In this document: one piece after another, positions 49,301 to 61,300 of the stretch | How positions within the stretch are numbered: position 1 is the first letter of the stretch | How the letters are laid out: each line of letters begins with the position of its first letter | Assembly (NCBI RefSeq): GCF_030867095.1 | Contig: NC_081835.1 | Location: 20,902,501 to 20,966,500, forward strand | DNA length: 64,000 nt | Source: Alligator mississippiensis | Taxonomy: Eukaryota; Chordata; Crocodylia; Alligatoridae | Direction: 5' to 3' | The notes under the pieces: generated by a model | The model's input: only the letters and a program-made list of their open reading frames with translations | Told to the model about the DNA's origin: nothing | Databases searched by the model: none | Translations under genes and position numbers: made by a program

Positions 49301-52300
49301 GAGATAGTGGGTGGCACTTCTGAATTTCCAGAACAGCTGGCAGGGAAAGTGAGAGTTTAGGTTTGCCTTTGTTTTGCCAGAAGCAAGAAATTATCAATAA
49401 CAAGTGCTTCAGCCCCATGTCAGTTGTGAGACACATTTCCCATTCTGGTCCTAATATGGTGTGTCTCACCCTGAACCACATCTTGTTGCTTTGTGCTTCA
49501 GTAAACAGCAATCTGCGAATCCACTTTTGGTGGGATTTGCATTTGTATGTTGTACAGCCGTTCAAATGAAAGTATTCCAACCTTTGATCAGAAAAACAAA
49601 TATTTTCTTTTGTGCTTAAACCTGGCAACTGTTGGACTTATTAATGGTAATAATAATAATAGTGGTATTTAATGAGGGTATTCATATTTATAATTCTATA
49701 AATGCTAGAAAATCCAAGATGAAAATCTTTACAGATAAATTGCTTTAATATTGATGTTTCACTAATACTTCTTGTTTGTATCTTCTTTTTTTTAATTACC
49801 CAATATGAGTTTTGTGCACAGAGCTAATTTACCTACAGTATTTACTTGAATATAAGATGAGGGTTTTCCTCCCCACATTCAACAAGGGGGAAAAATATCT
49901 TGTCTTGAAATCAAGAACAGGCCAGTTAAGCAGTTGCTGTGGCTCCAGGGGCAGCCCAGGATGGCTCATGTGGCAGGTAGTGGGGGTGCTGCAGAGCATG
50001 GAAAAGGGGCATGTGGTATGGGGGGAGCACAGGGGAAAGGGTGGAGGGGGGTGGTGTGGGAGAAAGGATGCATTAAGTGAAGAGGCACACAGAAAGGGAC
50101 ACAGAGCAAGGGGAGCATAGTCTTTCCCCTGTGCATTGTACACCTACCCCCCTGACATCCCATCCCCTTGCTCTACGCATCCTTTCATCTGTGCTCCCTC
50201 CACACTGTGTGACCCTTTCCCTTGTTTCCCCAACACCGTGCGCCCTTCCTCCTGCATCAGGAGGGGTGTGCAGTGTGGGAGGAGCATGGAGGAGGTGTGG
50301 GGAGGGGGCACACAGTGTAAACAGGAGTGCAGGGTTAAGTGTGTGTGCTGCTGGGGGACTCTCAGAGCAAGAGGAGCATGGGGAATGTGGGGAAAGGGAT
50401 GCCTAGGGCACAAGAGAAGTGGAGCACAGAGTAAGAGGAGTGCAGGGAAGTGGTGCAAGGGGAGCACAGGGAAAGGGACATGCAGAGCAGAAGGTGTGGG
50501 GAAAGGGACACAGAGTGGTTGGGGAGCTGCTGCAGCTCCAGCCCTGACCCTGACTGGGAGGCTGAAACTGGAGCTGCTACTGCCTGGCTTGGCTGCATGC
50601 TCTGTGCCCCCAGTGGAGATGGAGCAAGAGTAGTTGCAAAGGTAAGGGGCAGGCATGTGGGGTAGAGAGGGACAAGGGGCATGTGGTAGGCTGCCTGCCC
50701 CCCAACCACTGTTTTCCTTGCTACTTCTTTTCCTGTGGCAGCAATAGAGGCTTGTCTTAAATTCATCTCTCCCAACAACTAGGTTCTAGACATGGAATAT
50801 TAAAACATTTATAATTTTCCGTGTCTACAATCTAATAATTGGGGGGGGTGCTATGTTAACTTCAGGGTTGTCTTAGATTCAAGTAAATATGGTAATCATT
50901 TATTCTTTTTACTGTCTCTTAGATAAGTTTGAACAGTGCCCAGGGAATCTTTACCCTGATTGGAGTCTCTGGCTGCTACTGAATACAACTCTTAAATTAA
51001 AAGTAGACCGTGTTACCCTTTCTTACCAAACCAACTGAATAACTTGAGTGTAGTGATAAGTCTCTAAAATATTTAATTGGGAAGGTGACATGGGGTGACA
51101 CTGGGGATAAGTATTCAGTTAAGACTTGAATTTTGTGCATACTGAACAGTTTATTTGAACAGCTTGGAGCGTTGCAGAGATGGCCTGTACATATGCTGAA
51201 CATTTATTTAACTGTGTTTTTCAGTTTGTAGTGATGTTGATCGTTGGCCCCCACCAATTCCAGGGAAAATACTTCAATTGCCTATTATGGACATTATAAT
51301 GAAGGTAAATGTGTTAATTTTCAGCTTGGATTTAGTTGCATTTACTGTATATATTCAGTGTGTTCTGCATTGTTTATGCTTAGGAAAAGATATAGATGTG
51401 CATTCAGCTCCTGATTAAGTTTGGGAGGATCCAGATTAAATATTTTGGGTTCTTTGGAAGCAAGAACATAAGTTGGTAGATGCATCTATGTTATCACTAC
51501 ATTTTCATACACAAAATAATTCTAGTCTGCTATTATTCTAGAATATACTTTCCAAGAGGTTTTCATACCAAGTGTTGTTAAAGAGTCAAAATGGGTGTCA
51601 GCAAAAATTTTACAATATTTAGTACCAAACTCTACTACATAAATGGAACTCCAGTGTAGTTAGGGGTACACTGATGTATATGCTTAAAAGAAAATATGCC
51701 CTATCCCAGAAGTTAAATAGCCTCCTAGTCAATGTGTGCTTTGATAGTCTCAGAAGTTAGAAAGTTTCAAAACTGCATCTACTGTCAATCTTAAATAAAA
51801 TTAACTATTTCTAAGGAAAGCTATAGAAGAAGCTATAGCTAATGCATGCTAGTCCGGGAAAACTGCAATGAGCAGATGCTCAATTAGAACGGAGGGCAGC
51901 TGGCCACCAACGTTCCTTTGTAGGTTTGAAAGGATTCCATGCAGCACAGTTAGAAATATGGATGATTTTCAATTTCATGTCTAAAGGCCATGTGTGTTTG
52001 CAAAGAAAAAGCTGTCTGAGGTAATTGTAGAGAATCAACTGTCACTAATAAACCAGTGATTTCTACCTGGCAGATGTCAGACTTGTCCTTTTAAAAGGAC
52101 AGGAAGGACCCCAAAAGAGATTTCAGTTTTCAGACACACGAATGCAGAGTGCTGTTTTATAATGGCCTTGTTATTTTTGCCTCTTACATACAAATGGTAA
52201 TCAATATCAGGGCTGTTTTTCCATTATTGTTAGACAATTACAGCTTAATTTTAGACTGTACTCTTCATCCTCCGTTCCACAGGCTCTGCAATGCATGTGT

Positions 52301-55300
52301 GCCTTCAGGCAATCTAATAACAGCCACAGATTGAGGGCAGGAGCTACATTACAATTTTTCAATTTGGTTTGGTTGCAACCAGTACTTGCCAAAAAGTCTG
52401 GGGTTTGGAGGAAAATTTTCTAATGGCAATTTTAAACTGAAAACTATAAACCTTTCTGTCTTCTACTCGGTTCCTTCTGGACAGCAACATCTGTGGTATT
52501 TTAGAAATTTCTTATTTTTTGCTTTGTCTTTTAAAAAGTGACTAGTTGAATTATTTGCTAGGAGTTTTTTATAAGATTAAAAATGACACTGAAAAATTCT
52601 TAGCTATAACATTGCTGGGGGTGGGGAGGGAGTTATGCATGCAGGTACTAGAAAACAATTTAAGCACCACATGAGTGACTTTTTTGAACATTGCATCCTG
52701 TCTCATGGGTGATGTTCTAAGCTTAGGTTTAGTTGGATATAAGGGAAATTAATTCCTAACTTTTTAATTCCAAAGGTGCGGATTCCAACGTGTCACGACA
52801 AGCCTGGAACAACTCAAATAGTACAGTTCACGCAACAGGTAGCGCTCAGATATTGTTATGGTTCAGAACAATGAGAGAGCTCGTATCTTTGTTTTAAGTG
52901 ACCCTCTCAGCTGTGTTAATCTGTTGTGTTCTGAAGGATGACTTATTCAACATCAGTTTTCTTGGTCAGCTTTTCAGGATAAATAAATGAAGGCAGCCCA
53001 TGTCATGGCCTTACCTGTGCAAACTTTAACAAGCTTGGTAATAAAGCTATGTCCATTTTAAGTTGTTTATTTTTTTTATTTCTAAATGGGGTCAGACAGT
53101 AACAGATATGTTATGTTGCAAGGAAAAGTGGTATTGTAATGAGTTTAGTCAGGCCCCAGCCTGTTGAAGGTTTTGAAGATCAAACTGCATATGTTTACTT
53201 GAACATGGAGAACAAACATCAACAACCTCCTATTTACAAGGAGCACCACTGTGCTACAGTACATGTCTCTGCATCCTTGTGTGTCACATTCTCTGTGCAG
53301 TCTGATTTATTTCCCGATACACTGCTCCTTTAAACAACGTTTTAAGGTGGAGCAGCAAATCTGCTTCTTTCATGTATTGATATGCTGTGATTTACAAGGT
53401 TCCCTCCAAGCTGCGCGTGTGCGCGGCCACACACAATTGAATACCATGCCGCGCACTAACTTATTAACACCGCACACCTGCCCGGAGAGGAGCTGGGCTG
53501 CAGTGTGGCAAGGCAAGGTGGGTGCTGGGGGCTGATGCGGGCTCTGCTGGCACTGGGGAACTGCTCAGCTTCCCAGCCCCAAGGCCATGTGCCTCCTCAC
53601 TCCCAGAGCAGGGACACATGCAGAGCTTGACTTCCCCAGATTTCAGATTAAATGCTGCAAGCAGCAGCGGCTCAAGGCAGCCAAGAGCACATCCTGACAT
53701 TTCACTTCTCTTCAGACAGCTCTCCTAGCACCACTGTTTACACAGCCCAGTGCACCGTGGTCAGATTTATTTTGGTTACCTGCAGCAGGGAAAAGTGCGT
53801 GGAACAGAGCAGGATGGTGCAGAACCTGGGTCTGCATCAGAGGAAAAGGAGCAGGCGCAAGGAATCATTCCTAACCATGATGTAGTTTCGGGGTATGGTT
53901 ACACCTGTGTTGGTCAAAGGACATGGGCAGACAAGGTGCTTTGGCTAAATTATATCACATTTACCCAAAGTACTTTGTCTAACTATGACATAAGATTTCT
54001 GCATCATGAATGGGGAGTCCGCATTACTGGCTCTGAGGAACTGCTCTGCTCCAGCCCCCAGTCTTGTGCTTGGAGGATTATTGCAAAATCCATTGCATGA
54101 GGATCCATTACATGAGGATTGAGCTGACTGGCAGAAAAGCAGCTATATTTGCTGTGATTTAATTACTTAGATGTGATATGGGAACATAAAAGCTGCTTGC
54201 AGATTTAAAAAAAAACAAACAAAAAAACCCCAGACAAACTTGCCACACTTTACCAGAAGAAGCCGCACGTTACTTCAACCTAGCTCTGCAGTGTCTGTGT
54301 AAATCGGGTGCTTCAGTTGGGCTCTTTGATGCATTTATCTAAAGCTGAGTCAATCAGCTATTAGATAAAAGCTTCAAAAGAACCCCATTAAAGCGCCTGA
54401 TCTATACAGACATCGGACAAGCTGGGTTTAACTAACGCTGTGCCTCCTCTGGGCATGTGCTCCTTTGGGCATGTGCTGGGCTTGGCACAGGTGTGCAGCA
54501 AGTTTAAAGTCCAGCACCAGGGTTGTTTCTAACGTCTGCAAGCAGCCAAAGGGGTTTCTGCAGGAGAGAGTGATGATGTACAGAAATGCAATGATTCGCA
54601 GAACCTGTTGACAAATCTCTCTCTCAAATGGAATTCATGAAGGGCTTATGTGATTTGTTTCTGGTGAATGTTCAATAAACCGAAATGTCAGTGTGTCTTT
54701 TTCTCCTTTCTAAACATGTTTTCAGTTTCTGTGGCTTGATACTAGAGCAATGGCTTTGTCTAAGTGGTAAAACTAGAGATGATTGTAGAACTAATTTTCT
54801 CCTAATTTGTCAAAGAGGAAAAATGGGATTTTTATTCCTTTGTTCAGTTAGATATTTTATCTCAATCTAGGCGCACGTGCAATTACAACATGAAAAGTAA
54901 TGGAGCAAAAGGACCAACAGTTGATCTGATAATTCAATCCCCCATAAAATTATCACTTCCATTATACTAATTTAAATCCCTCTCTCTGAGCTTAGGAAAG
55001 TCATCTTTTCCTGTGTCCTTTCGCAAGGAATGCTTGCCATCATCCTTGTTTTAATTATGGAGCTTTGACTTGAGTACCTTGGATAACAACTGCAGTTCTA
55101 TTTCCCATGGAGAAAGGAAATTAATTCATAAGCAATATAAGGCTTTGAGAGATGACCAACATCTTAAATTCCCTTGGAAAATAATAGTAGGCATAGACTT
55201 TCATGTACTCAGGAGCTACGTTCCCTTAAAGTCGTCTTTTTAACTGTGAGATTTTGATATATGGAGTATAGTTTCATTAGCATCTAGTCACTACCTCTGC

Positions 55301-58300
55301 CCTTTCCCCTGTGCTCCCCCCATACCACATGCCCCTTTTCCATGCTCTCCAACACTCCCGCTACCTGACTAAAAATTGCTATTTGTTGAACAAACCAAAA
55401 CACCACAAGCTTTGTTTTTAGCCATAAGATGAAAACAGATATACTTAGCCAACTGGTCTAGCTGTACTTTCAGACAAAAAAACCCAACAAAATTGTTGGT
55501 TGAAACCTCCTAAATATTTTGCAACCCTTCTGAGCTGAAATACTTTGCAACCCTTCTGACTTGCACTAGTTCAAGAAACTTTTATTGATGATATCCTTCA
55601 TTTACCCTTAGTACAATTAAATAACTGTTTTGGAGAGCGCAGAGCACATACTGTATATTTGAATAGTGTCTGCAAAACAGGGAGGATAGCTGTTTTAAGC
55701 AATATTCATGCCACCGTGCATTATGTACACTGAAAGTTAATTTTCTGTCTTTCAGACAGACTCTCAAATTGCTGTTGCCTTGCCCACTGTTCATGAAGTG
55801 GAGCTTTTCAGGTAAAAATTTGACCTGATTTTTTTTCCAGTAGTTTTGAATGCCTACAAATCCAGGTACAGTTGATGGCATCCTCAGAAAACATGACTTA
55901 GGTAAAAGGCAGAACAGTTGTAGCACCTTTTAAACAGTTAACTCTAACTACATTTCCAGTGTAACAAATAGGGATGTGTTCTGGAGGGAGTGATGCTGGG
56001 ACTAGAGAAGGGGCAGGGGAGGGGTGTTGCTCCTGGGGCTACACAAGGCAGCAAAGCAGAGGGCACTCACTGCTGGGCTGCAGTGTGCTCTGCCTGTCCC
56101 CATTCACCTCTGCTCCTGGGCTGCGCCATGCCCTGATGCAGGCAGCTGGCATTAGCTCCTGGGGCCACTGCAGCCAGGGCTGGGGTGAGTGCTGTGCCCT
56201 GTGCTGCCTGGGGCTCTGCTTGTCCGGCTCACCCCAGCCTGTGCTGGAGCTGCCAATACCAGCTACCTGTACCACGGCAAGGTGCAGCCCAAGAGCTGGG
56301 GTGAACCCAGGTGGCAGGGGGCAGAACACAGTGCAGCCCAGGGGCTGCAGGCAGCTGGTGCTGGCCATTCCCAGGGCTGTCACAGCCAGGGCTGGGGTGA
56401 GTGGGGCCACAGCCTATTCCCTTCCCCACACAGACTTACCTGCTTGGTTGGGGGGTGGCATCTATGCTGATCACATAGGAGCAAATTTACCTTGCATATA
56501 ATGAATTATGGGTCTAAATATGCTCATCATATGAGAGTGAATTTGCATATAAAGAACTTCCATGAATCAAGGGAAACCTGTAATAATCAGCTTGAAAAAT
56601 GGGAGAAAGCTTAATATAATTTGGTGTCATCCTTTTATGGCTAGATATATAACTTAACTAAAATTTGTATTGCTTTTGGCAAGTTAAGTATATTGAAAAT
56701 GTCCACACACTCTCTCTCTTAATCTGTTTTCAGGTGTTTCTGTCCAGTGTTCTTTCATATCCAGATGCTCTGGGAACTTGTGTTGTTAGGCGAACCACTT
56801 GTTGTCATGGCACTATCACCTTCTGAGTCTTCAGAAACTGTTCTGGCTCTTGTAAGGTAACTGTGACAGCTTCCTTACAGTGATCAAATGATCAGAGGCA
56901 CATTAAAGTTAAATTGAGCCAAGAGCAGCTTTGGATAACCTCAGCTGAAGCTGTACATATTTAATGCTGTTTTGTCTTCCTCCACTAAATACTGTATTGT
57001 ATGTGTGCATACATGTATATATGCGTACGTACATACATAATACTTTTTTTTATGTATTTACGTGTGTGCATACTACATTTATTTTCTCTATTTCTGTTCC
57101 ACAGTTGTATTTCACCTTTGAAATACTGCAGTGATTTTAGGCCGTACTTCACAATACATGACAGTGAATTCAAAGAATATACTACACGTACACAAGCCCC
57201 GTAAGTATGCTTAAACCACTGTTGTAAACCTATCACGTGCAAGTCATGATTTTGTATAATGCTGACAGTGGAAACTAACTTTTCAAGACTGGAAGGAAAC
57301 CTGTTACTTGTTTTGACACTAAGCTATAGCTGAGTATTTTAATTGGAGTAATTCTTACTACTAAAGATTAAATAAAGGTAAAGCCTTTTGTCATAATCTT
57401 GTAATCATCTCATATTTGGAATAATACTTGAAGTCGACAGGACTTCTGTGTTCAAGATTGGTAGAAGGTTTGAAATCTCATTTAAACCTTTGAGCTAACA
57501 ATGTGCCCTTGTTGTTAGTAGGAGTGTTGCCAGCAGGGCAAGGAAAGTGATTCTTTCCCTCTATTCAGCGCTGGTGAGGCCACATCTGGAATGCTGTGTT
57601 CAGTTTTGGGCCCTCCACTACAGAAAGGTTGTGGACAAATTGGAGAGAGTCTAGCAGAAGGCAACAAAAATCGTTAGGGGGCTGGATGATGTGATTTATG
57701 AGGAGAGGCTGAGGGAACTGGGGTTATTTAGTCTAGAGAAGAGGAGATTTGAGAGGCGATTTTAATAGTAGCCTTCAACTACCTGAAGGGGGGTTCGAAA
57801 GAGGATGGAGCTGGACTGTTCTCGGTGGTGGCAGATAACAGAACAAGGAGCAATGGTCTCGAGTTGCAGCAAGGGAGGTTTAGGTTAGATATTAGGAAAC
57901 AGGTTTCTACTTTTGAGAGTGCCTTTTTTGAAGAGGAAGAATTCTGACAAAGCAGTATATCCAAAATACTTTAACATCAACTGGAAACAGGTTTCTACTT
58001 CTTCCTAATATCTAACCTAAACCTCCCTTGCTGCAACTCGAGGCCATTGCTCCTTGTTCTGTTATCTGCCACCACGGAGAACAGTCCAGCTTCATCCTCT
58101 TTCGAACCCCCCTTCAGGTAGTTGAAGGCTGCTATTAAATCCCCTCTCAAATCTCCTCTTCATAATTGCTTATAGATCTTACTGTGACCTTTTTAAATCC
58201 ACATGCAACTCTCCATGGGATCCCAATCATAGACTTGTATTAAAAATATATTTTATTGAAATATTGTAACTTAATTGGGGGTGTGCTGTTTTTTGTTTTC

Positions 58301-61300
58301 TTTACTCATCATTTTCAGAATAAGATTTCTTTAAAGTCTGAAGTCACTGTTATATTGAAATTGTGTTTTGTTTGTTTTTTAAACTCTTTCCAGATAATGT
58401 TCCAGTGGAACAATATCTAAACATGGATACTGTATTTCATGGTCCTGTTATTTTTAGAAGCTAAATTGCATATTACATTATCAATCCCATGGAATACACA
58501 GTTATAGTTGGTTAAACTTTAGTGACCTGTCCCTGAAGACATAATTCACTGATGTATACCAGAGTGAGATTTTTTTTTTTTAAACTTCTGGTTTAGTATC
58601 ATTGGTTTTGTGAAATGGAGCTTGCATCCATGTGTTTTCTTCATTAAAAATTTAAGAGACTGGAAACAGGTTTCTACTTTTGAGTGCCTTTTTTAAAGAG
58701 GAAGGATTCTGACAAAGAAGTATATCCAAAGTACTTTAACATCAACTTTTCAAGAGGATTTTTTTCTCATAATGAAGCTTTGTTTCGCTGTGCTGTTCCC
58801 TTCGGAAGTTAGAGACTTCATTTTTTTAAAACAAAAGGTAAACTAAATCTAATGAGCTTAATTCTGGGGAAAAGGAGTTATCGTAAAAGCCCCTTTAAAG
58901 ACTGAAAATACCTTTTCTCAGAACAGGTGCATACAGGTAGGACCAGCACACAGTTCTTCATATTTTAATGCCAGTGTGCTTTGCACTTGAGCTAGAGAAG
59001 TGGTTTGTACAGGTGAAAGGACTTTCTTTCCCAGTGGTAGAAGAAGTGCCAATACAACCATTACTTTTTTGTAATCTAGATACCTGTGTCAAGAACTGGA
59101 AAGACCACTTAACTTGCATGAAATAGGACTCGGTAGCCATGAAAGGATCCAGTCACTAGGGGTGTCTACATGTGGTCTGGAATGGGAGGAGGGGTGTTTC
59201 AATTTGAGTGGCTCCTGGACAGCTGCTCTAATTTAAAATGCTACAGCATCACATGTATTCAGCTTCCCCCACTTCAAAATGGCCGTGGGGGGGTGCGCTT
59301 TAACTAAAGCTCGTTCAAAGAGTTTTAGTTGAAGCCGCCGCTGCCGGCCCCGCCCCCCCCCATTTGGAAACGCGAGACGCACTGAATACATGTGATGCTG
59401 CAGCTTGCTGGAGTGTTCCAGTTAGAACGCTCCAGCAGACTTAATTATTTGGAGCACGTGTATAGGCACCCTAGCAGCTTAGGCTAGGCTAGATATGAGC
59501 CAACGATGTACAAGAATCTCTCATTATTGATCCTTTGAGACATCCAGTGTTCTTATTCTTGTACTGCTTTTACCACTTGAGATGAACCCAGAAGTTAATG
59601 TAAAGCAAAATACGTTGTGTTTGAGTTTCTGTGGGATGGCCAAGTTAAGTTTTTTGTATGTGTTTTATTTAACATTCTCATGAATGACCTGGAAGAGGGA
59701 ATAAATAGCATGGCAAGGCGATTGGAAAATGATAATAAATAGAGTGCACTCCCAAATAACAGTGGGAAATAAAGGAACAATTCAAATAAGCTTGAAGAGA
59801 CTAAAAATGTGAGTAGAAGTCATAAATTTTGTGTGGAAAACAGAAGCCAAAACGTGGGAAAACACTTCTTTCCTTCAAGTATGTGCATTTCAAAACAATG
59901 AATCTGAAAGATTTAGGGTGGAAAAGGTCAGCCAGGCAGAAATCTCAGCTTACAAGATCTGACTGCAGAGATGCTGATAGAATTAGAGGCTGCACATGAG
60001 AAAAGGTCATGGAGCTGTCTTGTGAAACCCTGAAATTGCACCAAGTTGTGAAGTCACATGGTTAGGTTTTGTGATGTCCTTCATGAATGTCTATAGGTGT
60101 TGGAAAAGCTGAGTAACACAACAGTACAACTGGGCAGCATTTAGCTAAGAATCAGCAAAATGTGATATTTAGTAGTTGTGCCCCTCTTATTACTTTATAG
60201 GTTTTAAAGTAAGATGCATCTGTTCTGCAGCCCTTTGAAAGCTTACCAAAGGAAAGCTCTGTAAGATGGTAATGCTTCGTCATATGTTGGAAACTTCTTT
60301 CTTTGCGTTAATATAAACTTTGAATAACTTTCAGTGTTTGTATTTATTAGGGGGAGAGAAGCTATTGTTTTCATGTTTAAAGAACCTTTTTTTTTTTTTC
60401 TTTTCAGACCCTCTGTCATCTTAGGAGTGACAAATCCTTTTTTTGCTAAAACGCTTCAACACTGGCCACACATTATTCGAATAGGAGATATTAAACTTCC
60501 AGGTAAAGTATAAACTCTTCTACAGTACTCTACTATAGACTATATAAAATATCATACCTTTCCTTTAATGAAATCTTAGATGCTAATACAGGAGCCTTTA
60601 CACTTGCATGCTGCTTTATGAAGCTATTTGTAGGTCTGAGTTTATGTAAAACAACTCCATCTACGTTGCACGTGTAACTTAAGGATGATAAGTAAATTCA
60701 AGTGCTTTGTGCCACTTTGTCACATCCATCTAGTATCCATCTCTATGTCTTTGAGGTAGGAAGCAGTAATAGCCATTAGCTTCCATGTTTGTTTATTGAT
60801 ATTTAAATGTGTTCTGCTTTCATACCTCTACCACGAGTGTAACAGCTGAAACCTTCTGCTCAAAGGTAACATTTTACTAACTGTCACTAAACATGACCTT
60901 TAGTCTGTGTGTATTTTTCTTCTTGCATTTTCTTTATTTTAGAATCAGAAAAATATAGGAGTAACAGTTGCTAAAAAGTACACACAGTATTACTCGTAAC
61001 CATAAAGCTTAATAATTGATGCAACAGTAGTGTGAAATTACACATTCACCAGTGTAGTTTTTAAACATATTAAATGTTAAGCCATTACAGCTGTTAAGTT
61101 CGATTTTTTTTTTTTTCTTTGCCCCAACTGAAATCTGTTAGCCTTTTGCTATCCAAAAGGTAGCTTCTCGGCCAACAGTAGTAATATTATGCATCGTTAT
61201 GATTGTGATGTGAAGTAGAATCATAGAAAATTAGGGTTGGAAGGGACCTGAAGAGGTTATCTACTCCAGTCCCCTGCTTAAAGCAGGATCATTTCCAGCT

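Noticed and set aside
50077-50656. Frames of 165-170 codons on both strands
   Set aside because: They lie inside a fold-back mariner-like element with purine-biased blocks; low complexity, no domains.
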